Shown here: positions 12,255 through 24,929 of the stretch, one piece after another
Layout of the letters: every line of letters begins with the position of its first letter
Position numbering within the stretch: the stretch's first letter is position 1
From: Tanypteryx hageni
Lineage: Eukaryota > Arthropoda > Insecta > Odonata > Petaluridae
DNA: 64,000 nucleotides
Assembly (NCBI GenBank): GCA_028673005.1
Contig: CM054116.1
Location: 96,512,207 to 96,576,206, forward strand
Direction of reading: 5' to 3'
Translations under genes and position numbers: made by a program
Notes under the pieces: model-generated
The model's database searches: none
What the model was told of the DNA's origin: nothing
The model's input: only the letters and a program-made list of their open reading frames with translations

Positions 12255-12929
12255 AAGGAGGTACGTAGTATAGGGGAAAGTATTGTTTTCATGAAAATAA
12301 TCAATTTCAAGATTTCAACGGAAATACACGTTTTGACCATTTTCTCGATGATGTCTGTGTGTGTGAATGTGATAGCTTTTTTGTGGGATCTATAACTCAA
12401 AAACTATTAATCAGGTCCATGTGAAATTTTATATTTAACATTTTTATGAAAGTCATGAGAACTGATTAGTTTTTGGTAAAAATCTGTCAACCAGAAGTGG
12501 GTGTTTACTTTTGACACTTATCCATTATATTGAAATATTTGATATATTTAAAAACATATTGGAATAAAAGTTATAGGAAATTTAATTTTCTACAACCTTT
12601 GTTCGAAACATTTTTCCATATAATGCATTGTTTAAGAGACATCTTAAAAACTAAATTTTTTAGCTGCCACCACCACGTTACCTACTGACAACTATTGTTA
12701 ACAATTGACCCTTAGTTATGTCTTAGTAATGCTCCTTTTTATTTTCTTAATTGTTGGAACTTTGTGGCTATATCCAATATCAGAAGGCTATGGTTTGAGT
12801 TTATTTCTGTTCTTTGTAATGCCTAAAATTTTTTTGCAGTTTCTTAAAATATTTATTATTATGTAACCTATTTGGAATTTTTAGAAATATTACAGATATG
12901 GAGAAAGTCATGTGGTGGCCACATCAGAT
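12255..12929 (+). mobile_element. H-family nonautonomous element, copy 3 (inverted relative to copies 1 and 2)
   Basis: Full-length reverse complement of copy 1. The right end has ATATGGAGAAAGT (12896-12908) followed by the hairpin ATGTGG-TGG-CCACAT (12910-12924) and CAGATTTT. The left end is degraded (gtacgtagtataggggaaag). Confidence 0.72.
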
Positions 12930-12992
12930 TTTTTTTCTATTGTTAATATTCATGCATTCATTTCTTCATTGCTTTAGTGCATTTTTATTCAT

Positions 12993-13215
12993 ATTATGGC
13001 TTCCCTCACGGATAAATCAAGGACTGCCCTAACTCTAAAATCAGCAGATGATATTATTCTGCTTATAGATAGGGGAGAGATTGTTGCATCACTTGGATGT
13101 TATATAACATGAAAATATCTAGCATATGCACAATAAAGAATGCTAAAACACTTAAATCTATGGGTCAGTCATTCTCAAGGAGTATGGAATGCAAACATCC
13201 TGTCACTGTATTAAG
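12993..13215 (+). pseudogene. Possible Tigger/pogo transposase N-terminal fragment
   Basis: Reads MASLTDKSRTALTLKSADD, IILLIDRGE, then after a frame change ICTIKNAKTLKSMGQSFSR. The shape resembles the CENP-B-type helix-turn-helix start of Tigger transposases (a growth of K..L.L..K..II..I..G followed by STV..IIKN). Weak, short and frame-shifted. Confidence 0.35.
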
Positions 13216-13538
13216 CTAGTTACACAGCTCAGATATAGAATACAGAGCACTTTTTCAGAAATCTTCCAGTGTTACAGAAGATGTGTGTGCCAGTTATTGT
13301 GTATATAGATTCTTGTTGTCATTGAATGTCCTGTGGATAGTGTTCATAAACAACTTTCAATAATTTATTTTGTGATAAAAATGTGAGGTTTTTAACCAAA
13401 AAGCGTTATTATACCATAATGTTTAAAAAACAGTTGAGCACTACAGCATTATGATAATGTTGAATTCAATATATTAGTGATTATTTTTATTTAAATTTAG
13501 AATTGCCTTTTAATTAATTATTTTGTTTAATGATCTAG

Positions 13539-13664
13539 ACCTCAGCATGAAGTTGAACATTATCGAAGTTCAAAGGAAATTACTGTTAAAGGACGCAGTA
13601 TGCCCAACCCTATCCGTTACTTTGATGAGGCTGGCTTCCCTGACTATGTTCTTAAAGAAATAAA
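13539..13664 (+). CDS. Rm62: Gene 1 coding exon 3
   Basis: Residues 151-193: R-PQHEVEHYRSSKEITVKG, then PNPIRYFDEAGFPDYV. This is the segment before the Q motif in p68 helicases. Acceptor GATCTAG, donor GTAAGT, phase 2 at both ends. Confidence 0.95.
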
Positions 13665-14651
<987 letters not shown>

Positions 14652-14743
14652 TAAAAAATATGTTAATAATAATTTTTCAATTTAAGCATTAGAAACAGTA
14701 AGATAAATGTAATAACAATTTATAATGATTGCTATTTAGATTA

Positions 14744-17264
14744 CAGGCATGCCTCGTTTAGCGCATATTCGTTTAGTACATTTTTGATATACCCCAATTG
14801 GCTTCTCAATTTTTATTTAAGAAATAAAGTTCTTATATGGCTACGGTCTGTTAATACACCCCCAACTGTTTTCTTACTTAGCTTTACTTCTTTGTTCCAA
14901 TGATACTCTGTTATGTATTATACACTAATTGAAGATAAATTTGTTGTTATACGTTTATTCACTTTATTTCTGTCTATTTCACCTGTTCACTTTTACTGTT
15001 TTACATTGGTTTGCCGTGATTTTACGGTCTTTTGCAGTTATGCAAACATTTGATATTTTACACTTGTTAACATTAGTGTTGGGATGGTCAGGGATAGATT
15101 CGCTTCGGGTGGGTTTTTACTTTTGAGGTGGGTTAGATTAGGTTCATGACTGAATTTTAACCTGCTGTTCATATCTTTGTTAAATTTTTGTGATAGACCT
15201 GTTAAATTTTTGTTAGAGCTTTAAAAAAAATCGGTAATGTTTTCAGTTCGTCCATTCATGGGTAAAAATTTTGAAGTAACGAGAAAGGCTGGGAAACTAA
15301 AATTTTCAGGGTAGTTTTAGATAGTGACAGACGAGCCCTATTGATTTTGGAGTGGGTTTGTCTGACCATTTGCCTTTTCGCAGGATTTCAAGAAATCCCC
15401 TATGAACTATTTATACAGGGCCATACTATGGTAAAGTTTCGTTTTTTTTACATTGCTACAACAATAAAAGCAAAGTGTAAATACATTCAGTTTACTTTAG
15501 AAAATGGATAAATATCATATTAAAACTGCTTAACTGCGGTGAGGTATGTTTTTAATAACTTTTAATTGACTTTGGATTTTGTTTTGTTATAAATGCTAAG
15601 CTCTAATGAAAATACAATGTTACATTATAATTATGCAGTTTGATAGCTATATCTGAAGTTTGTTGAAAAATGCATTAACATTAAGTATTCTGTAATTTTA
15701 AGTGAATATAAAAAAATCTCTTTTGGAATCTGCTTTTTCAATTTTTTAAAACTTGTTACTATTTGCACTGGCCAATCTTCATCCAGGGTATTCAGTTTCA
15801 ATATCATTAATTCAATTATGATGCAGCATAATTATTTTGCTTCATTTCTAGTGCCAAATAAAATTTAACAGCAAATAGCAGAAAGGTAATTTAAATTAAT
15901 CATTGGTAATACAGTAGATGATCGTTTATCCAAAATAGTCGGAACCTGAACCATTTAGGATAATAGATATTTTTGGATAATGATTGTTTCATGCCGTAAA
16001 CAGCTCGTCAAACAAAAGAAATGTTTCTATTAAGATATGGCAAAAATAAATGATAATATCAATGAATTAAACACAGTGGATGTTTAGGCATGTTTTGCTT
16101 CCATCGCCTATTAGCTTCTTTCCATCCATCTGTACACATGTTTGTTCTCGGCTTCTACCAAACAGATTTTCATGGCATTCGGTAAAGTAAATGCAATTAG
16201 AAAAGGATATAAATGATTCACATAACCCAATCGGGAGTACCACTTGGCTAGAAAAAAAATGAACAAACTTTCCGTTGATCATTAAAATCAAACAAAGTCG
16301 TAATTCACTTTGAACTTCGGCAATTTCTTGCATGTTTATTTAATTGTTGTCAACGAAAACAGTCTTCATAGTAACTAAAATAAATAAGATCTATTATAAT
16401 TACGAAAATACATTTAATTTCCTTTTGTGTGCATGCAGCATTTAGTAAACAGATGAAACTGGATTATCAGAGATGAAGGAATGAACGTAAATACGTTTAT
16501 TTATCTTTCATATACACAAAGCGTTTTCTAATTGAAAAGAAATGGATGATTTAGGATGAAGGAATAAACTCAAACGTAAAGATTACAACTACTTAGAGCA
16601 GGGGTGGGCAAACTGTGGGCCACATGCGGCCTACGATGCCATTATGGAAGCAAACCATAATATAAAATAGAGATAATTTCATATTTGTAGTTTAAATTAA
16701 TGCCGGAAAACCTTCTCCAGTGATGTTATGGGGATAACATATTATTTATTATTGATTTTCACGAAGAGGATCCCTTGCATTACCTCACATTAATTATGAT
16801 GTGAACCCTAATGTGGCCCGCCGAAGCATTTTCATCTGTTTATGCGGCCCACCTAAGAAGCTGCAATTGTTAATGTGGCCCGCCACGTAAAAAGTTTGCC
16901 CACCCCTGACTTAGAGTGAGATATGTTTTAAATAATTTTTGATTCTTTGACTAATTACAACTGATTAGAAAATAAATCGGTGCACTATCAAAAATTTAAT
17001 ATTTCGTTGGCATCATATTTTTCCAAATTTGGATGTTTTTGTTATTTGAATCTTTGGGAAAACGATCTTCTGTTGTCATAATAAATATTGAGTAAATATT
17101 CAATATAAAAACAGTTTTACAACAGTATGTAAGGATGATAAAATTTCTGACTAATAAAAATCAATTGTGTTAAGGACTACGTAATAAACTGCTTGTTTAG
17201 CGCAAATACCGTTAGCGCATAGATCTTTCAGAAAACATCCCTTGCGCTAAGTGAGGTATACCTG
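14744..17264. mobile_element. Tigger-like element B, filling intron 5
   Basis: Left end CAGGCATGCCTCGTTTAGCG (14744) and right end complementary to CAGGTATACCTCACTTAGCG (17264), with TA on both sides (14742-14743, 17265-17266). Its first about 540 bp align with the element at 63457. A hAT MITE lies inside it at 16599-16908. It makes up 2521 of the 2765 bp of intron 5. No transposase recognised. A pogo-like end with TTTATCC/GGATAA repeats appears at about 15912-15985. Confidence 0.85.
16599..16908. mobile_element. hAT-type MITE with perfect 8-bp target duplication
   Basis: Ends CAGGGGTGGGCAAACT (16599-16614) and AGTTTGCCCACCCCTG (16893-16908) are perfect 16-bp inverted repeats. The flanking ACTTAGAG (16591-16598, 16909-16916) is a perfect 8-bp duplication, as hAT transposases make. 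310 bp, noncoding; GC-richer than its host. Confidence 0.95.
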
Positions 17265-17386
17265 TATGTGCATTATATGGTATCCCTTTGAAAGTTTTGG
17301 AATACTTTTTGTCTTTTGCACGATGGGCATGGACTTGAAGAGGATTTTAGTGTTTCATTTAAAAAATATTTGGTGTGTTATCATGA

Positions 17387-18127
<741 letters not shown>

Positions 18128-18228
18128 TGAGTATTTTTTAAACTTTGAATCAAATGGTTCAGTCTATATAATGATACACAGTATTGTTGCTGGCTGACTG
18201 GTTTATAATAGTCATTTATAATTTATGA

Positions 18229-19290
18229 GGGTGGTTCAAATGAAAACAGCAAAAGTTAAATAAGAATTATTTATTGAAATTATGTTAAGTAACCTCTTTA
18301 CTTTTCAATTTGTTCTCCTGCTCTTATAATATACTTCTTCTGTCCTGACTAGGGCTTCCAATTAACCGGAATTTTTACTAACTGGTTTTTTGGTTAAAGA
18401 TCATCAGCTAACTGGTAATTAACCGGTAAAACTAAAAACCCTCCATTAATTTTTAGACATGTTTATTTAAATAACTTTCAAAGGAATACAAGGAAAACTG
18501 TTTAGTTTTTGCTGCAAATAATTTTTTTTAAGAAATTGCTCATTCAATGTTTGGTATAACAAAATTTTGAACAAAATACTTACAAGAAAAACAAATTATT
18601 TTATATGATTTAAAAATAAAGCTTTATAAATAAACAACATTCAATGTTTCATATACAAAAAAAAATTATTGTTCATACAAAAGCACAAAAGAATGCAAGA
18701 AAAAAAATTTGTTTAAAACAATAATATTTCAGGAATACAAGAACATAAAGTGTTTCATATTACATTTCGTTCTTTCCTTAAAAATCCATTCCAACAGTTC
18801 ACAAACCCTAATGTTTTTAATTATTTTTTTATGACATAACATAGGTCTGGAGGGGTCCTCTTAGAATACCTATTTATTCCAACAAATTCTTTTCACTTGA
18901 TTTTTTAAAACTGATTCCTTCAAAAAATTCAGTTAATCGGACACAATTAACCAGTTAACGAATAGTAAGAAAATTTGAAAAATAACCGGTTAACTGGGCT
19001 CAGTAAAAAACCAGCTTGGAAGCCCTGATCCTGACACTAATGCCTGGTTTCATCAGATTATAATTTCTTAGGTTGCATTTTGAGCCATTTGTGCATCACT
19101 GTTCAAAACTTGTTCTCACATTGGAAATGCTTTCTACTTAATGCCTCTTTAAGTGGTCTAAAAAGTTATAATAATCACTTGGGGCCAAGTCAGGAGAATA
19201 AAGAAGGTATGGTATCACTTCAAAATCCTTTTTTTTTAATGGTGTCAATTGTTGACTGAGAACTGGAGGGCGAACATTGTCACGCTGTAA
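18229..19290 (-). pseudogene. Mariner transposase remnant, C-terminal part, split by a hAT MITE
   Basis: Minus strand: QRDNVRPPVLS, then FEVIPYLLYSPDLAPSDY and LDHLKRH (19138..19347 region), continuing beyond the insertion with a GEQIEK..GYL-like end near 18300. The outer end gagggtggttcaaatgaaaac (18227-18247) looks like a mariner TIR. At 19290 the homology stops at CAGGGCTCCAGAAAT, which itself resembles a hAT terminus. An N-terminal fragment in the same orientation lies at 21940-22185. Confidence 0.7.
18350..19027. mobile_element. hAT-type nonautonomous element inserted in the mariner remnant
   Basis: Ends TAGGGCTTCCAA and (complement) CAGGGCTTCCAA; flanks GTCCTGAC (18342-18349) and ATCCTGAC (19028-19035) are an 8-bp duplication with one mismatch. 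Subterminal TTAACCGG/AACCGGTTAA motifs are repeated several times near both ends, as expected for hAT transposase binding sites. 678 bp, no ORF. Confidence 0.9.
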
Positions 19291-20563
19291 CCCAGGGCTC
19301 CAGAAATATGCTTGTCCTCTCGCCTCGGGTGAGTTAAAGAAGGACAATGGTGAGTAGATTTTTAGCTTAACTCACCACAAAATGAACTATGACCAAGTGG
19401 ATTTTGGTAAGTGGTGAGTAGGTTTTATTTGTATTTTTTTAGTCTTGCTTTTAACAAACCTCCTTTGTCATTTGGTCTGGATTGGAGGCTTCAGATGGTT
19501 ATTAACACATTTGCAATGATGTGGCCCACCGGTGAGACACAATGCCTATGAGTTATATTGTTTTCATTCGGGCAGATGGTAAGAAATATTCTGGAATTTT
19601 TTTTATGGCCACAAGAAGCAATTTGTGCATGTACTAATGGTTAATCTTAATTTTCAAAGTTGAAGACAATAAAAAATACTCAAACACCTTTTTGAAAACT
19701 TTTTAAGAGTTAAAAAAAATCTCATCTGATGAATCGGTGGGTTTGTATAAATCTTCAGAATCCAAGGAACAAATAATGCAAGAAGTGATTCAACCCCACC
19801 GCTGTGGTTATGTTCTGTAATAGATCCAAATTCAGAGGTGAATGACCACCGAGGGTGAGACTCTCACCCATGGTGATACTTTGAAGGAGCAAGAGACATG
19901 TTTAGAGACTCACATTTTTTGCTCAAAATCTGGTCACAAATGCAGGATACGCCTGCCTCAGCTAGTGGGTCATGGTGGATGCGAATAAAATTGATTTACA
20001 AGTTAGAAGTCAGAGAGTTATTATAGTTCATCCTAGCATCTCTGCAACCAGCAAGGTTTTCATGTAATCAATCTCTATTAATAAATAATACCTTCATCAT
20101 TTTAACAATTTTCAATGTACTATTTGTTTAGTATGTTCCAAAAATGTGCCTAAAATTTATAAAGAAGAAACAATTCAAGTGGAAGTAATTGTGGTAAAGA
20201 ATGGATGGACAGAGGGTTAGAAAAACAGAGGAAGAGAAAGATCAACCCCATAAATGCTATGATACACAGAAATAGTGTGCGATTATTACATATGAATTTA
20301 AAAATAATTACGGCCCAGGCGAAAAACATTAAAAATGCCTTTCATCGTGCATGTGTTAAGCATATCGCAGTATATAGCGCTGTTAACAGTTGTCCTTCAT
20401 GTAAGTCTCCAAAATATCCCAATTTTAATCCCAAAATATAATTAGTATCACCTTACTGGCTGATGGTATTGCTCTGAATTTCTTAGGCTTTGATGAACTG
20501 GAATGATGGCATTTTTGACTGGCTTGCTTACTTTCAGGCTGAAAGAAAGTAACTTGTTGAGGA
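19291..20563. other. Intron 7 stretch with no resolved element
   Basis: Begins with a hAT-like end (CAGGGCTCCAGAAATATG at 19292) whose partner was not found. Carries two repeats of GGTGAG/CTCACC type around 19330-19410. A small + ORF (20205..20441) with a CPSC motif near its end matches nothing I recognise and is not called as a gene. Confidence 0.4.
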
Positions 20564-21917
20564 CCGTTTACACGAGGCAACCAGTGTAGAACGACAGACA
20601 AATTGAAAGCAAAGTGAAAGCACATCGACCATGTAAACCCCCTTTCGCCTTGGTAGTTCTACAAGCATTGTGATTCTACAGAAGTAGAGAGCACCTCTAC
20701 TTTTTCAAAAGCGACTCCCACAAGGGGATGCCGAGCACTGCCGACCCTATCTGAACTGGTCCTGAAGATGGCCATATGTTGGAGTCTGCATGTTTTTAAC
20801 TTTACGTGATACACATGATGAAATATAACAACGATGTTATGTTACACCTGGTAGGTTTACATTCTAATAATAAATAATTTATTTAATTCATCACGTTTTC
20901 TGAAAATATTTATTGAAGAAAGTGACACAGTCTTAATACTAGCATAACTTGGGGCCATTCACAAATTACATAATGCAAGGAGGGAAGGGTTGGGGTCAGA
21001 CAAAATGTTACGGTTTGTTATGAGTGGAATGTGATGTAACAGTTTTTCATAAAAAATAAATATATCATCTGACTTGAATTACTTTTTAGTATGATAATTG
21101 TTTAGTAACAAATCGCACACACAACAGCAGTATATAACCTGGGTTGCCACCTTTCAGGGTTTGACCCCGAGTCTCCAGCTTTAGGGACCAGTCTCAGGGT
21201 ATCCAGATAAATGGTAAAATTCTCCATGTCAATTACATATATTGGCCAGAGTAACACTCCCCAGTTCAAGATAGCATATTTGTGTTACCATTACAAGAAA
21301 TGGTACGATATTTTGAACGTGAGAATGACAGAATGTTTGAATACATTGTAGTTATTATAGTGACTAAAAATACCCTCAAATGCTTCCGCATTCCACATCT
21401 AATTCTTTTAAACATGCACGAAAATACTCTACTTTGTCACCCTGATAAACATTTTATTCCGCCCTAAAGACAATGTTTTATTTCCCACGGAGCTGATATG
21501 TTTCACGCTGTTGTGTCATATATGCTATATGTCATAAAAGTTGCTGTGTGTATTAGCTGAGAGCTTCTTCCTGAATTTTGTTGCATACTCCTGAATACAG
21601 CAAATTTGTAGCTTTTACATAGTCATATGCACTTGCTTAAATTGATATTGAGAGAGAACAGATAAATAGATAGAGCTAAAATCTTCTGGGTACATGGGTA
21701 TGGTGATGCTATTTATCAGTATGCATGTGCATTTGATCCCTGTTACCCATCTGTTTGTCTGCCCACCCTGCAAGTACTAAAATTAAAATGATGGCTGAAC
21801 TAGAAAGCTTACAAAAATAACATTTCATGTGATGTACTTGAGTATAATGCAGGGTCGTATATTTCTACTTGTGCTACACGCTCAAATTGTATTACCCAGG
21901 TTGCCTCGTGTAAACGG
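20564..21917. mobile_element. Candidate element bounded by a perfect 19-bp inverted pair
   Basis: CCGTTTACACGAGGCAACC (20564-20582) is repeated as GGTTGCCTCGTGTAAACGG (21899-21917). The interior (1.3 kb) has no recognised ORF. Target duplication not resolved, so ends may extend outward (left flank gttgagga, right flank ggctttag). Superfamily unknown. Confidence 0.6.
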
Positions 21918-21939
21918 GGCTTTAGGTACACACTTGACT

Positions 21940-22185
21940 GGATCTCACCTCATCATAGATAATGTGATGAACTGATCTGATGCTCATGTTGAGAGCCTTG
22001 CTCAATACCTTCAGCTTATTGTGCTGCTTTCTTCAAATGAGCCTTTCAATTACAGAAATGTTGTCGGGTGTGACTGCACATTTAGCCTGACCAGGGCGAA
22101 CAGCTTTTAAAATTTTCAGCCCAAGCATAAATTGACTCAGAAGTACTTGCCCTTCTTGATCAGGTCTTATACCACATTTACTATC
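21940..22185 (-). pseudogene. Mariner-type transposase N-terminal helix-turn-helix fragment
   Basis: Minus strand reads AVRPGQAKCAVTPDNISVIE, then after one frame change LSKALNMSIRSVHHIIYDE. This matches the second helix-turn-helix of mariner transposases (VTPE.I..VE..I....V.L..IA..L.IS.GSVH.II). Same strand as 18229-19290, so both may come from one element, with its middle missing. Confidence 0.65.
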
Positions 22186-22204
22186 TTTGTGGATTTTCTG
22201 TGGT

Positions 22205-24075
22205 GGATGGGTGCCTCATCCGTCGATCTCCCTCCTTAGGAGAAGCTGTCCTTCAGTTATCTTGTTTATGACTCCTTTTGGAAGTGGGTTGGTCATCTTC
22301 CAGTCCAGTGGAGGTGTGCAGATGTTTGTAGGTGTCCCATGGGCGGGTGGCAGTGTCTCCTAGCTCCTGTATGATTTTAGGAGCCTTGTGGCATAGGACT
22401 TAGTAGAATAGCTGCACTGAATTACGCATCCTCTCTTCCATTGGGATGGTCTTGGTGAGTAAATGTAGGACCTTGTTGGTCGTATTCCATCTGAGCTTCA
22501 GGATCGAGTGAAGGGAGCTCCGTTCTGCTTTCTCAAGCTTCTCAAGGGCTGTCTTGTTCAGGAAGCCACTCCATGCCGCTGAGGCCTGCGTAAAAGCTGG
22601 GAAGATGACCGCTTGGCAGAGGTGAAGTTTTTTACGGAGGGAGATGTAGTCGGATTTCAGAACCGGAGACAGCTGTATCCTCAGCAAGATCGCCTAGTAT
22701 GCCACCTTTGTTGCATGGGCGCTGAAAGACAGCCGATGCTCAAGGGTAACTCCCGAGTAGGAGACTTCTTCCATCTATTCGGCCTCCGTATAGTCGACCA
22801 GGATGACATATGGTTCCTTCCGATGGCCTCAGGAAAAGATGATGGTCTGCATCTTTGCAGGCTTTATCTCCACTTGCCATACATTGTACCACTCTAGGAG
22901 TTTGTTTGTGGCCTTTTGGAGATATTAATCATCATCTTCGGCTGCGATAACCTGGTGAGCAAGGCAGCATCCTAGACATACAGAGCCAGCATGGTGCTCC
23001 AACTGTAGTCCTGCAGGATGTCCACAGTAAAGATGTTAAAGAGCTGAGGCCTAGGACTAAACCGTAGGGAACACCAGCTGCCACCGGATGCCATGGAGAC
23101 AAGGCCTGCTGCCAGGAGACTTGGAACTTTCTTCCCTGGAGGTAGGATTGGAGAACCTGGATGATCCATGTCGGAAACTTGAAGCAGAGAAGCTTATGGA
23201 GAAGTCCCTCATGCCAGACCTTGTCAAATGCCTTCCAGATATCGTAAAAGGCACCGGCGGCAAAGCAATTGCGGTTGAAGGCCTCTGAGATGAACTTGCA
23301 GACTCGATCAACTGCTGAACTGTAGCATGCTCGCTCTGAAAGCCAAACTGCTGAGGTGGCAAGATGTTCTCCTTCTCCGCATGCTGGCATAGGTGCAGCA
23401 TGAGGTGCCTCTCAAAAAGCTTTTCTAATCCGTCCAGGAGTGATATTGGATGGAAGTTTTTGGGCTTCCTAGGTTTCCCCAGCTTGGGAAGGTAGATGAC
23501 CTTTGCCAACTTACATGAAGATGGCAAATGGCCAAGATGAATGGAGGAGGTGTTCTAGACCGCTATCAGGTGGGTTACAAATCCATTCAGAAGCTGCCTG
23601 AGGATTTCGTTCCGTATTCCGTCATCTCCTAGGGCCTTCTGAGGTCTGAGAGACTTGATGGCAGACACTAGATGTTCTCTGGTAATCACAGGAGCCTCTT
23701 CATCTTCCTGTGCTTCCATGGATTCAGTCAAGCCTCCAGGAGGGATGTCAGGTCCATCGTTTGGTTGAAATATGCCTTCGAAATATTTGGCAAGGTGGAT
23801 GGCCTTTTCTTTTGGTGTACAGGCAAGGTCCTGGTCGGTTGTCAGTGGAGGATCAGATTCCATGGGATTTCTCAGCTGCTTCGCCAAGCGCTAGATGGAC
23901 CTGTCTTCATAGGATAGAGAGGCCATCTTCCTGTCCCATCTTTCATGCCAGAAGTCTTGAATCTTATCCCAGCCAGTTTTTTGAAGTCACCTTCTGGTAA
24001 TGTTCTTGATCTTGATAAACTGCAGAATGGCATCCGGAAGGTCTTGATAGTCCGGTCTGCATCTGCGCCTCTTGG
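22205..24075 (-). pseudogene. Jockey-like non-LTR retrotransposon RT remnant
   Basis: Minus-strand fragments in order: NIPKRRRCRPDYQDLPDAIL (about 24060-24000), AIKSLRPQKALGDDGIRNEI (23667-23610), KVIYLPKLGKPRKPKNFHPI (about 23500-23440), AFDKVWHEGLLHKLL (23230-23190), then the C-terminal LCQAVIFPAFTQASAAW..G (22620-22550). This is the reverse transcriptase and C-terminal order of jockey-clade LINEs. At least three frame changes; 5' truncated, so no endonuclease. GC content is higher than in neighbouring elements. Confidence 0.88.
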
Positions 24076-24199
24076 GAATGTTCATTGATATTCATACACT
24101 CTTCTTTGTAATGCACATTTCTTACCATACACACTGACCATCATGTGATGTATTTCATTAGGTTTAACTCCTGCATTTATAAATCTTATAACTGTTCTC

Positions 24200-24700
24200 A
24201 TCTCAATCTTAGTACAACTTTCCAAATGAGTAGCCTTTTTGGATTGTTAATTACAACAATATAAAGAACAATTACACACAGGGAATTAAAGGTAAAGTAC
24301 TCCTTTAGCCAAACAATTAGAGGGTTACAACACCCAATGCATTTCGCCCACAAGGTGGGCATCTTCAGGGGCAAAACCTGTCTCAACAGTGACTGGGAGT
24401 CGACTGCAAAGATTTGAACAGAAAGGATTATGAAGACGACCGAGAAACAAGTGAAGCGCGGAAAGATTTTTCGGCGTGTGTGTTGTTTACATCAGTCAGT
24501 TTGTATAAGGTCTGGTTAAAATCTGTGTCCGTGTTCATAAGTGTATCCCGGTTTTTGTAAATGTGAAGGTTTTCTAACGAGTTTAGTGAGTTGTTGGCTG
24601 AAGTTATCAATTTTAAATCTTTTACGTGCATACTGTGACCTGTCACTGCTTAGATGAGCTGTGTCTGTTCAAACTGTCTTTTTGAATATGCTCCTATTAA
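24200..24700 (-). pseudogene. Penelope-like element, 3' end fragment
   Basis: Minus-strand open stretch 24428..24646 reads TGHSMHVKDLKLITSANN, SLENLHIYKNRDTLMNTDTD, similar to the region after the GIY-YIG domain of Penelope-like retroelements (H.I.F....L..E...R...ES..I.K....N.D.G). Downstream on minus is CCTGAAGATGCCCACCTTG then TGGGCGAAATGC, the kind of sequence that carries hammerhead-like motifs in Penelope LTR-like repeats. No RT present. Family call is inference. Confidence 0.5.
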
Positions 24701-24929
24701 TTTTGTCTTTTAACCCCGTTAGTGGACGCAAAATTTTCACATCGATCACCAGGTGGGGCATTTTTATGTAATTAAATTAAGGGGTGAAATTAGGATATAT
24801 CATCAAAACATAGTTATATGATATGGAAACCATGAAATTGATTCTGTTGAAAAATAACAATTTTTTTAACAATTTGAAAGTGATTTTTGAATTTTTCATC
24901 ACGTATTTTCGTTTGCTGTTCCCATTGTA

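Noticed and set aside
20205..20441. Small + ORF with a CPSC motif as a gene
   Set aside because: No homology recognised, and it lies in a transposon-rich intron.
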